A stretch of DNA of 64,000 bases from Aquirhabdus parva (GTDB lineage: Bacteria; Pseudomonadota; Gammaproteobacteria; Pseudomonadales; Moraxellaceae). Under the pieces are notes generated by a model. The model was given only the letters and a program-made list of their open reading frames with translations. It was not told where the DNA came from and ran no database searches. Shown one piece after another: positions 48,277-56,296 of this stretch. The position numbers and the translations under genes are program-made. How positions within the stretch are numbered: the first letter of the stretch is position 1; every line of letters starts with the position of its first letter. The stretch is taken from NCBI RefSeq assembly GCF_003351745.1, contig NZ_CP031222.1, positions 3,268,207-3,332,206 of the forward strand. The letters run 5' to 3'.

Positions 48277-48342
48277 TATTAATTCTTTTCCTAAACGTTT
48301 ATTTGAACCACGTGTTATTTACGAAACGATACATGGCATTGA

Positions 48343-48582
48343 TTAGCTAGCGGAACGCGCAGGCTTGGGCTTACCGAGATAATCAAAATCTGGAGGCGTA
48401 TTAGCGAGATTGATCGCTTCCTGCTGATGTTTTTTCGTCACTTCTTCTTGATGTTTTTTGATTTTATGCTCTTTGCTTTCACAACCTGTAAAGCTAATGA
48501 GCATTAATATTGATGTCACGATCAGCAGGGAATACTTAGAGTTTTTCTTATTCCGTTTTTGAATAAACTGATAAAGTTCCAC
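48343..48582 (-). CDS. Small lipoprotein upstream of rhs
   Basis: A peptide of about 79 residues with a membrane-export signal ending in a lipobox (MLISFTGC) and a Lys/Glu/His-rich mature part (HKIKKHQEEVTKKHQQEA). AGGAG directly abuts an ATG at 48588, so the GTG at 48582, 6 bases further, is the more likely start. It lies 66 bp before the full-length Rhs gene on the same strand and is probably transcribed with it. Lipoproteins beside Rhs genes are sometimes linked with export or shell handling; the role here is inference. Confidence 0.6.
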   Translation of the reverse strand: MELYQFIQKRNKKNSKYSLLIVTSILMLISFTGCESKEHKIKKHQEEVTKKHQQEAINLANTPPDFDYLGKPKPARSAS

Positions 48583-48810
48583 CACCATCTCCTGAATTAA
48601 GTTGATATACATTGACCAACTGGCAATATTTACAAAAAACATACCAATGATATATAAACAAAAAACAGAGCACAACAATTAACCTATGCTTTATTTTAAA
48701 TCTATTATTTTTATAAAAATATTGCGACCTAGTTCCCAAAACCTTAGCTCCTACTACAAACTCATCATCTATCGAATGATGGTCAGATTCCTTGATACCT
48801 AAAAAATCAT

Positions 48811-48844
48811 GATCACTCCATTTTTTTAACATTTCACGCCAAGT
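48811..48844. repeat. 34-bp partial copy of the 195-bp repeat
   Basis: gatcactccatttttttaac and the following atttcacgccaagt match 42996-43029 of copy 1 with one difference and 50162-50195 of copy 2 with a few. It lies 16 bp past the 3' end of the serine hydrolase gene, so partial and full copies flank that gene. Confidence 0.75.
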
Positions 48845-48860
48845 GGTGTGAAGAGATACA

Positions 48861-50096
48861 TCACCCAACCTGACTGGTCAGCAGACGATTGGCGATGTTT
48901 TTCACTGCAGTTCGACTCTCTGCGGTCACTGACATATTCGTAAAGATCACCACGCCGCTCTGGCTTGCAGGATCGAGATACACCGCTGTGAATACGCCCG
49001 GATCACCACCCCAATGATTGGGGAACGGTTTACCCGCCAGATTGGAAGCCCCCCATCCCAGACCTTGCCCCGTCAGCCATGTTGGCAGTTCAGGCGGAGT
49101 CCGCATATCCAACATCTCTGCCATCGCCGCTTTGCCAAGGATTTGTACCTGACGTGTCGAACCGCCATTGGCTGAGGCCGCAACGAAGCGGGTGAACTCA
49201 GCGACCGACGAGCGGAGCATGCCCGCCGACCAATCGGGGAAACCCACCATCTCCATCGGCTTCAGCACGCCATCGACCAGATCGTAAGGCGTGGCGCGCC
49301 TTGCTTCGGAAGTTCCCGCAATCGTCCAACTGCTGTGCCGCATGCCGAGTGGTGCAAAGATCTGCTTGCGGGTTTGCTCACGCATATCTTCACCGCCAAT
49401 CCGACTGGCCAGATAACCCAGTAACCCATAGCCAACATTACTATAATCCCACGCCCCACCAGGGACGACCTTGGAAAAACATCCCTCGGCGGCATAGTTG
49501 CGACCGCCCGCGACAAGATAGTCCTTGAGAAAATCGCCCAGCAACACAGTCGAGTCACGACCATGTTGACGAAAATCGATGTCGTAGTATTTCGCATCGG
49601 AAATGCTCGACGTGTGCATCAGCAGTTGACGAAAAGTGATTGGTGCATCGGGGTGATGCGGATTGATCAGCGGAAAGTCGAGGTGACCGGCAACCGAGTC
49701 ATCAAGGTGAAATTTTCCCGATTCAGCCAAACGCATCACGGCTGTTGCGGTGACCGTCTTGGTCACGGATGCGATGTGAAACAGTGTATCAACCGTCACG
49801 GCTCGCCGATGTTCAATCTCAGCAAAACCATAGCCCCGCGTCAAACGCACTTCGCCCTTTCGGGCGATACCGACAGCCATGCCCGGGATATTGGCGCGGC
49901 TCATCTCACCACGAATAAAGGCATCCAGCTCGTCGCTTGATGCATGTACGTCAGTCACTTTGCCGAATGCAGGCAATGTAACCGCAGCGAGTCCAGCAGC
50001 AAGAAAACGACGACGGCGGATGAGAAAAGCGCTTGCGGGACTCTGGTCGATCATCTTCGGTGCTCGTCTCGTGAACTCGATGGTCGGGATTGCCAT
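48861..50096 (-). CDS. Serine hydrolase of the beta-lactamase class C / esterase family
   Basis: A 411-residue protein from the start at 50096, which has GAGAG 7 bases upstream; the open frame runs on to 50147, exactly the edge of the long repeat. A twin-arginine-like export signal (IRRRRFLAAGLAAVTLPAF) lies near residues 25-45. The catalytic set of penicillin-binding-type serine hydrolases is present: SVTK as S-x-x-K (residues 110-113), YSN as the Y-x-N motif, and a late HWGGDPG in place of KTG. Likely an exported esterase, peptidase or lactamase-like enzyme. It is flanked by repeat pieces inside the Rhs island, and its GC-rich codon use differs from the neighbours, so it is probably a transferred cassette. 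Confidence 0.85.
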   Translation of the reverse strand: MAIPTIEFTRRAPKMIDQSPASAFLIRRRRFLAAGLAAVTLPAFGKVTDVHASSDELDAFIRGEMSRANIPGMAVGIARKGEVRLTRGYGFAEIEHRRAVTVDTLFHIASVTKTVTATAVMRLAESGKFHLDDSVAGHLDFPLINPHHPDAPITFRQLLMHTSSISDAKYYDIDFRQHGRDSTVLLGDFLKDYLVAGGRNYAAEGCFSKVVPGGAWDYSNVGYGLLGYLASRIGGEDMREQTRKQIFAPLGMRHSSWTIAGTSEARRATPYDLVDGVLKPMEMVGFPDWSAGMLRSSVAEFTRFVAASANGGSTRQVQILGKAAMAEMLDMRTPPELPTWLTGQGLGWGASNLAGKPFPNHWGGDPGVFTAVYLDPASQSGVVIFTNMSVTAESRTAVKNIANRLLTSQVG

Positions 50097-50146
50097 CAAT
50101 ATCTCTCGATACTCATTGATCGTGATATCGAAGTCAAGAAGTGGCA

Positions 50147-50340
50147 TTTGAGAATTGGCAGGGTCACTTCATTTTTTTGATATTTCACGCCAAGTACGAA
50201 ATTAAGTTCAGATAAATCTAAGCTGAGAGAAGTGAGCAATTGCCTTATCCTAAAATCAACAGCCACCTCGCATAAGGTGACTCTCTATAAAAAACTATAA
50301 GAAGGATGCTATAAATTAGCAACTTTCATTCGTCGATGAG
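50147..50340. repeat. 195-bp direct repeat, copy 2
   Basis: Matches 42981-43175 over its whole length in the same orientation. It begins at the first base of the open frame of the serine hydrolase and ends about 88 bp from the immunity gene at 50428. Like copy 1 it lies just 3' of a toxin-immunity pair. The next about 38 bases (50341-50378) resemble 51617-51655 beyond the third module. Confidence 0.85.
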
Positions 50341-50427
50341 ATGATTAGATTGTAGTTGGCGCAATGTGCTTTGACTTATTGTGCAATCCGTGATGCTACA
50401 GCAAATAAGCACATCAGGAGCAACTTG

Positions 50428-50877
50428 CTAAGGTACGACATCAGCTCGCATAAGGCTGACCTTTTTGATGATGTCTACATCTATACGATACTCTATATGG
50501 ATAGTATAGCCAGAACATGTAAAGCGATCCCACGCTCCATATTCACCGAGAATTGGATCGCTAATTTTTCCTCCTCTCTTGGATGGGGTTCCAAGGTGCG
50601 CAATGACTTCTTGGCGACTAGATGTTAAAGGCATATCATGAACGGCCGCCCTAAAATATCTCAATTCGTCAGAGTAGAGAAAAATTGTGTTTACTTTATC
50701 GTCTCCATCACTCACGAAGTCCATACCATCTTGAGTAAAGACATAATCTATAAGCGGCTTTTTAAGGTCAACATCCAAGTACCTCTCAAAGACCCAGTTT
50801 TTAAAAGGCAAATCAGCCAACAAAATCGAAGCATCTCTGCCCAAATAGGTTGCAAGTTTTTCAATTGTTAATATCAT
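50428..50877 (-). CDS. Candidate immunity protein for orphan Rhs tip 1
   Basis: A 149-residue soluble protein whose start overlaps the stop of the orphan tip gene by 4 bases (ATGA), so the two are translationally coupled. The C-terminal half (VIAHLGTPSKRGGKISDPIL, FTCSGYTIHIEYRIDVDIIK) has the look of a small alpha/beta immunity fold. I do not recognise a family. By position it should protect against the nuclease-like tip encoded just upstream. Confidence 0.68.
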   Translation of the reverse strand: MILTIEKLATYLGRDASILLADLPFKNWVFERYLDVDLKKPLIDYVFTQDGMDFVSDGDDKVNTIFLYSDELRYFRAAVHDMPLTSSRQEVIAHLGTPSKRGGKISDPILGEYGAWDRFTCSGYTIHIEYRIDVDIIKKVSLMRADVVP

Positions 50878-51570
50878 CGGTTTCTCATCGCTCCATCAAA
50901 AACTGCTCGATCTCGAGTTGCAGCGTTATTTAAATCTGCGGCATCTCCAGCTATTCGGTCTGGATTGTTTCTGCCGCCGTAGGTTGGGCTTGTTTGTTGA
51001 TGCACTTCCCGAGGTAAAGCAATTGCTGGTGTCTTTGTCTTCAAGGTAGCACGTTCAGTTGGAGTCAAAGTTCTGCCAAGTGCAGACTCTCGTGAGGAAA
51101 CTTGTGCGGCAAATGATGGTTGGTGGTCCATATCGAGAGGTTCAGTTTCTCCAAACTCTCTCTTTTGCGCCTTAAGTTCACCATATGTTCCAGTTTGTCC
51201 TGGCCTCACAGGTCCCTTCGCTGCTAGCTCGATCTCTTTTGAAGCCGCTTGTCTCAATCTACTGGCTGCTGTGTATACATATCTTCCAGCTGACGCCACC
51301 TCTGGTGCAATATATCTATAGGTCGCCAGGGCTGCGGCTTCAACATAAGGTGCTGCTTCTGCAACAACTATTGCTTCACCTATACATGCATCCTCAATAC
51401 AAAGTCCCGTCGGATCAACTTGGTTAACAGGATTATTACCCGCATAACTATACGGATTCAACCCACCCTCAAGCCCCGTGGGATCAGGTTCCATGTAGAT
51501 ACCCAATCTTAGGTCGTAACATAGATTGTTGCTGGGATACCTGCTATTGGTCAGGTCGTAGTATTGGCTT
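50874..51570 (-). pseudogene. Orphan Rhs tip 1 with HNH/EndoVII-like toxin domain
   Basis: A 5'-truncated rhs gene. The readable 210 residues start inside the core at GIYMEPDPTGLEGGLNPYSY, run through NPVNQVDPTGLC and end in a distinct tip. Upstream, a decayed core (YYDLTNSRYP at about 51500-51565, then an in-frame stop) shows it was once longer. The tip carries LDMDHQPSFAAQ and LPREVHQQTSPTYGGRN, a spaced D-H...H set like the HNH/endonuclease VII-type nuclease toxins of Rhs proteins. An uninterrupted tip and intact partner suggest it could still serve as a recombination donor. It has no export signal of its own. Confidence 0.75.
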
Positions 51571-51659
51571 TCTTCCTACCAGAAACAATAAACGTTCATC
51601 GAACCAAATATCCTTCTAGATAATCAAATTGCGTTGCAATGCACTTTGGCTTATTTCAT

Positions 51660-51986
51660 CTACGAGGGATTAAATATTTCATACTTAAACGAAATATCTG
51701 CACTCTCAACTATGACTTTAGCATGCTCAAGAAAGTTTCTTGCATTTTCATCTGGCTGATATTTCAGGACTATATTAAATAATATCCTTCGACCTTTTGC
51801 TTCTGGGTATGTATCAAACACCTCGCCACTTTCTATGAACCTCAGATATGCGTTAATTTTTTCTTGTAGAAGCAATAAATGTTTGCTAGAACCCCACTCT
51901 AAAGAATCGAGGATAGTTAGCACTAGCTCTTCTGATAATTTATTTATGCTTATAGCATCAACTATTTCTGTTTGATCTACAGTCAT
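51660..51986 (-). CDS. Candidate immunity protein for orphan tip 2 (DUF6572-like)
   Basis: A 108-residue acidic protein; the ATG at 51986 follows GAGG and lies 12 bases after the predicted stop of the toxin at 51998. The block ILDSLEWGSSKHLLLLQEKINAYLRFIESG resembles the DUF6572 family (quoted in part; EW and LLLLQEKIN are the key elements), which is found beside polymorphic toxins. It is intact although its toxin gene has a frameshift, as expected if protection is still under selection. Confidence 0.72.
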   Translation of the reverse strand: MTVDQTEIVDAISINKLSEELVLTILDSLEWGSSKHLLLLQEKINAYLRFIESGEVFDTYPEAKGRRILFNIVLKYQPDENARNFLEHAKVIVESADISFKYEIFNPS

Positions 51987-51997
51987 TATAGCTTTCC

Positions 51998-52593
51998 TCA
52001 TGGTCTTTCAATATTAACTCGTGTAGGAGGTATTACCGTTCCCCCAGGAAAATCAGGTTTTCCTTTACCGGCGACCACGCCCCCAGACCGCTCAATTTCA
52101 GGAAACGCAGCTTTTGATTTCCAGTTAGAGGGGCAGTGCTTGAAGCCTTGCACTCAGTGCAAGCTATATTCCCATTAGCATCTCTACTCACGAAATCCAT
52201 ACGGGTTTTTATCCCGCTTTGCGTTTTTATAGTGACTTGTTGAGCAATATTAGTATCTGTTTGTTCAAGTCTTGCCATGAATGCTTGCTCCCAAGCATCA
52301 CCTGCAGCCTTGTTTGCTTGCAAAGTAGTCTTCGCAGCAGCTCCAGCTGTTCCAATAGCCCCAACACTGCCAGCCGAAGAAGGTAGTAAACTATCCGCAA
52401 AAGCAGCAATACGTGGCGCATTTAGATAAACATAACGACCCACAATAGGAGCTGCATCAACTGCCATTTCATAACAAGCTATCGCAAGCGGACCAAGACA
52501 TAGTCCACTTGGATCAGTCTTATTAACAGGATTATTCCCCGCATAACTATACGGATTCAACCCACCCTCAAGCCCAATTGGATCAGGTTCCAT
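51998..52593 (-). pseudogene. Orphan Rhs tip 2, PD-(D/E)XK nuclease toxin with a frameshift
   Basis: A 5'-truncated rhs gene starting in the core (RYMEPDPIGLEGGLNPYSYA), with the tip beginning after NKTDPSGLC. The toxin domain reads AGDAWEQAFMARLEQ, then MDFVSRDANGN and ECKASSTAPL, the Asp and E-x-K of a PD-(D/E)XK nuclease. The frame then goes wrong after GNQK: a run of four A on the minus strand (52112-52115 on the plus strand) needs a fifth to continue as AAFPEIERSGG...GKPDFPGGTVIPPTRV, the usual Rhs-nuclease ending with a stop at 51998. As it stands the frame ends at 52033 with 25 or so wrong residues. Confidence 0.75.
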
Positions 52594-52747
52594 GTACCGT
52601 CCGACTGACGCACTTTCACCCTAAATAATCACATTTTCCCTATATAGTACAACACCTTATAGCGCGAGCTTTTAGCGCCAAACACCCATATTTCGTAAAA
52701 ATCCCTAGAGGCACATTTTTAGTCCAGAAATTTAGATTCGCAATTTT

Positions 52748-52969
52748 TTATCTTGACCAATTGATTAGCCACTCGCACTCTAGAAAATAGCGATTCAAAG
52801 CATCCTTATCTTCAACCCAGTTGTCATAGCCACTACGGAATTCAATATCATCCGCAATTAGAATTAAAAACCCGCCTGTATTTTCAGCGTCATCGACAAC
52901 TTTAATATATCGACCTTGCTCGTCACCAGAGATGATTTTCCCAACTCTACCTATTAATATGTCTGTCAT
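52748..52969 (-). CDS. Candidate immunity protein for orphan tip 3
   Basis: A 73-residue acidic protein; the ATG at 52969 lies 11 bases past the predicted toxin stop at 52980. The sequence GRVGKIISGDEQGRYIKVVD, then GGFLILIADDIEF and a Trp-rich end LECEWLINW, forms a small beta-type domain of the kind seen in Rhs immunity proteins. The open frame runs further upstream in the track of the toxin gene, but that part is the toxin read out of frame. Confidence 0.65.
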   Translation of the reverse strand: MTDILIGRVGKIISGDEQGRYIKVVDDAENTGGFLILIADDIEFRSGYDNWVEDKDALNRYFLECEWLINWSR

Positions 52970-52979
52970 TTTTAATCCA

Positions 52980-54321
52980 TTAATTTGTAAAGGGAATATG
53001 GTTGTTCGTAACGGGCTGTGTTTTATTTGGATTGTATTTTTCCAAATGCCCATGAGGAACGCCTGGAGCATGATTACCCTCTAGTGAGTTCTTATCAATT
53101 CTAAATCCACGAGTTTCATCAGCACTTCTAAATACTCCACTTCCTGGCTTACCTAGCTCTTTATAGCCGTTGCCTAGAAATTTGTCCCCCTGCAGTTAAC
53201 AACTCATCGGCTGTAAGCGTATGTTGACTTGTAATATTGCCCTTGCCAGCTAGTGTTTCAGCAATTACTGCGTCTGACTTAGCAACCTTCGCAGCAACCG
53301 CAGCAATCCCAACACTGCCAGCAGACGAAGGAAGTAATTCTTCTGCAAATGCCGCGATACGTGGAGCGTTAAGATAGACATATCGACCTACAAGAGGTGC
53401 TGCATCTACTGCCAACTCATAACAAGCTATTGCAAGCGGACCCAAACATAATCCACTCGGATCAGTTTTATTTACTGGATCACTACCTGCATAAGCATAC
53501 GGATTTAAACCCGCCTTTAACCCCAGCGGATCAGGTTCCATATACCGACCCAATTCAGGGTTGTAGTAGCGGTTAAGGTTGTAGTACAGACCACTTTGCT
53601 CATCATAGTACTGCCCCGGAAAACGAAGGTTCATCTGAACACTACCGCTGGCTTGTTGTATACCAAAAGCATCCGGATCCCATGCCCAAACCACACCTTG
53701 AGTTGCGGCATCAATACCACGGCGTGGTTTCTTCTGATAGTCGGTCACTAAATAAACAATGCGGTTTCCTGCATAAATTGCCGCGATAGGACGATCATCC
53801 AGCCATACATACTCAACAATCATGCTTCCAGTTGGACCGTACTCGCCAATCAGATGACTGTTTTCATCATACATATATTGGCGATCGATATACGATCCAC
53901 CACGAAATGTACGCTCATTCTTGTGATTGTAGTCAAAATAAATCCCTATATATTGGGTGCTATTCGGTAAACCACTTTCTGTTCTACGGCGGCCCTTATA
54001 GTCATATGTTGCGCGACCTTTATAGGAGCCATCAATCTCACCTTGACCTGTCAAAGAGAGTGGTTGTGTAATGCCATCCTTACTCCAACCCGTCAAATGA
54101 TTGCCCATGTAAGAATGATCTGCAGTTGAATATCCAAAGCCGGTATTCCCTGTAGCTCTAGACCCAACTCGATTTCCATTATTATCATAGTAATAATGGA
54201 TTGGGCTGCCGTTTAACAATGTTTCATTATTCAGTTGTGAAGCATTGTCATACTCATAAGCTGTTCTCGCTCCTAAGTACTCTTGACTCTTCAAAATGTT
54301 ATTCAGGCACGTTAAAACCAT
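52980..54321 (-). pseudogene. Orphan Rhs tip 3 with a frameshift before the toxin
   Basis: The longest remnant. 386 residues are open from 54321, including several YD repeats (YEYDNASQLNNETLL, GRATYDYKGRRRTESGL), the core end NPELGRYMEPDPLGL and NPYAYAGSDPVNKTDPSGLC, then the same linker as orphan 2 (GPLAIACYELAVDAAP). The toxin starts as TLTADELLTAGG, but a run of five G on the minus strand (53186-53190 on plus) should be four. Corrected, it reads AGDKFLGNGYKELG...FRSADETRGFRID...HGHLEKYNP...NNHIPFTN with stop at 52980, a known Rhs-tip type with a GY/H-rich end. The 5' end is missing, with no signal peptide. Confidence 0.75.
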
Positions 54322-54451
54322 CGATTACGAAAAATAAAAATCAATTGCCCCCAAACATTGGCTCCCTCAGTCAAATGTTGGCACCCGCTGCCAAGCACTC
54401 TTCTGCTCCAATGATGATCTAATTCTCATCACAGCAGGTCGCAGACAGGCG

Positions 54452-55726
54452 ATGAAGACCACTCTAAAAATAAAACCCAAGCGCCGCATCACACCGCTGG
54501 TGACCGCACTATTTCTGCTCTCGCTTCAGCAGACCAGCCATGCTGACCTTACGCGACTGGATGATCAGCATCTCGCAGACGTGACAGGACAAGCGCCAAT
54601 CTATACCAGCTATATCGACCCTTCCGCATCGGGCAATGCCAGCGGTCTTGGCTTTTATACCCTTGGGATCAATGGCACCGTTTCGCTCAATGCCAATATC
54701 GAACACCTGCAACTGGGCTGCGGCGGGGTGAATGGTCCGGGCTGTGATATCGACTTAAGCCATGTACGATTAAGCGGCACTAGCCCCGGTCCCAGTGGCA
54801 CTTATGCCGACTCGGATGCCACACTGGGCAATCCCTTCCTGCAACTTGCAATCAAAAACCCGACCTCATTGGCCAATCGCCAAGTGGTCGGAATTGCACT
54901 CGGAGCGCAGAGCGCACAAGCCCTACTATCCATCGGTGAAAACCCTACGCCCAACGTGCCCGGCACAGTCGGTGGTACGCCCGGCGGCGAGACAGGGATT
55001 AATGCATTAAGTGGCTCATTTCAGGCTTTGATTCAGGATTTGCGCAATCCCCTGGCGATTACGGTACTCGGCATTCCCGTAGCCACGGGAAATGCCTATG
55101 TGAAGGTGACCGCTACCCAGCCTAACCTGCCCAGTACGCTCATGACTCAAGAGTCTTCTGGCAATGTTGAAACGGGTGGGTACTATCAATACGTGTCAGG
55201 CAGCAGACTCACTGGGGTGGACTTAGGTCCGATCACGCTGGTCGTCCCAAAATTGAATGTTCTGGTGCCGTTTCTGAATATCAATCTCTCGGCGAGTGCG
55301 ACCTATACACCCATCAACCTGATTGATCTGCATAACCTGAATGTTTCCAGCAATAAAAACTCAGGCTTGCTGCTCTCGCTAAATAATCAAGCCATTCTTT
55401 GGCCGCAGGTGGGTACGCTTGGGGTATCAACTTTTCCCACGACCAACCAGAGCTTAGATGCCAATGGCAATGTGGCCACCAGAGGCTATAACTCCAATGG
55501 TGATGCGATTACGACCAATCAACTGATGGCGCAGCGCGGCTGGTGGTTGTCTGCTCCGCAAGCCAACATTGGTGATCCTGCGAATGGCTTTATTACCACC
55601 TCGCAAGCCAATGTGGATATTTTGACGGCAGTGGGTGGGCTGGTACTCGGCAATATCCCGGTAGCATCAGTCAATACTCGCCAGATCCCCGTGCAAAACT
55701 GCTATGGCAGCCTCAAGTTTTGTTAA
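54452..55726 (+). CDS. FilA-like exported surface protein
   Basis: A 424-residue exported protein with a Sec signal (TPLVTALFLLSLQQTSHA, cleavage before DLTRLDD). Just after the cleavage site, LTRLDDQHLADVTGQAP is the short conserved start found in FilA-type and DUF6160-like Acinetobacter proteins. The rest is Gly/Asn/Thr-rich with predicted beta strands (GINGTVSLNANIEHLQLG, LNINLSASATYTPINLI) and four Cys. It overlaps the next gene by 7 bases, forming an operon. FilA belongs to a cluster for surface filaments in A. baumannii; whether that applies here is inference. It is divergent from the Rhs island. Confidence 0.72.
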   Translation: MKTTLKIKPKRRITPLVTALFLLSLQQTSHADLTRLDDQHLADVTGQAPIYTSYIDPSASGNASGLGFYTLGINGTVSLNANIEHLQLGCGGVNGPGCDIDLSHVRLSGTSPGPSGTYADSDATLGNPFLQLAIKNPTSLANRQVVGIALGAQSAQALLSIGENPTPNVPGTVGGTPGGETGINALSGSFQALIQDLRNPLAITVLGIPVATGNAYVKVTATQPNLPSTLMTQESSGNVETGGYYQYVSGSRLTGVDLGPITLVVPKLNVLVPFLNINLSASATYTPINLIDLHNLNVSSNKNSGLLLSLNNQAILWPQVGTLGVSTFPTTNQSLDANGNVATRGYNSNGDAITTNQLMAQRGWWLSAPQANIGDPANGFITTSQANVDILTAVGGLVLGNIPVASVNTRQIPVQNCYGSLKFC

Positions 55727-56289
55727 AACAGCAGCGTACGACCGCTTATCGCCAAGGACTTATCGTTCTTCTATCCTTGCTCGGTATGATGCCGATCGCC
55801 CAAGCCTCCATGCTTGAACGCTGTGCGGCACCCGAATCCAATTACCCCGCATACATCCATTCAATGCTGTCACGCATCGGACATCACCCGCAGGATTCCA
55901 ACACGGCAAGCATTGCCTTTATCATGGCGGCGGCTATCACCGCGCGGTACAACATCCCCGTCGATGCCGAAAAGATCAGTAGTTTACTGAACCATGAGAC
56001 GTTGGGCATTCGGCCGATCAGTATGCTGGATATCAAGCGTGTTTTTACGCTGTTAGGCCTGCAGGTCGATGCCCGCAAAACCGAGCAGCCCGAGGAAGTA
56101 CTGACCCTGAGCAGCCAGATTCTCATCACCCAAGACCAGCAAAAGAACTTTATGGCGCTGATCACGACATCCAACAGCTATGCCTATTTGATCTATGGGG
56201 TTGTGAATCAAGAGGCACTGATCTGCCCGGTTCATAAATCCGTGTTTATGAAATCGTATACGACTGAGAAGTTTCTGATTTTGAATTAA
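55720..56289 (+). CDS. Exported C39-peptidase-like partner of the FilA-like protein
   Basis: A 189-residue protein starting at TTG inside the end of the FilA-like gene, so translation is coupled. A Sec signal (GLIVLLSLLGMMPIAQAS) precedes a domain that looks like a degenerate C39 cysteine peptidase fold: AFIMAAAITARYNIPVDAEK, ISMLDIKRVFTLLGLQVDA and FMALITTSNSYAYLIYG follow the usual order. The catalytic Cys expected at the start of the domain is not evident (CAAPES is the nearest), so it may be an inactive or altered peptidase. In Acinetobacter similar pairs are made with FilA/FilB-type proteins. Confidence 0.65.
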   Translation: MLKQQRTTAYRQGLIVLLSLLGMMPIAQASMLERCAAPESNYPAYIHSMLSRIGHHPQDSNTASIAFIMAAAITARYNIPVDAEKISSLLNHETLGIRPISMLDIKRVFTLLGLQVDARKTEQPEEVLTLSSQILITQDQQKNFMALITTSNSYAYLIYGVVNQEALICPVHKSVFMKSYTTEKFLILN

Positions 56290-56296
56290 GTTCTGC

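Noticed and set aside
48548-48868. 106-residue minus-strand frame upstream of the lipoprotein
   Set aside because: It begins in the partial repeat and overlaps the lipoprotein in another frame; the lipoprotein with a clear lipobox is the better call.
53850-54070. Plus-strand frames inside rhs remnants
   Set aside because: They are shadows of the YD repeats on the other strand.
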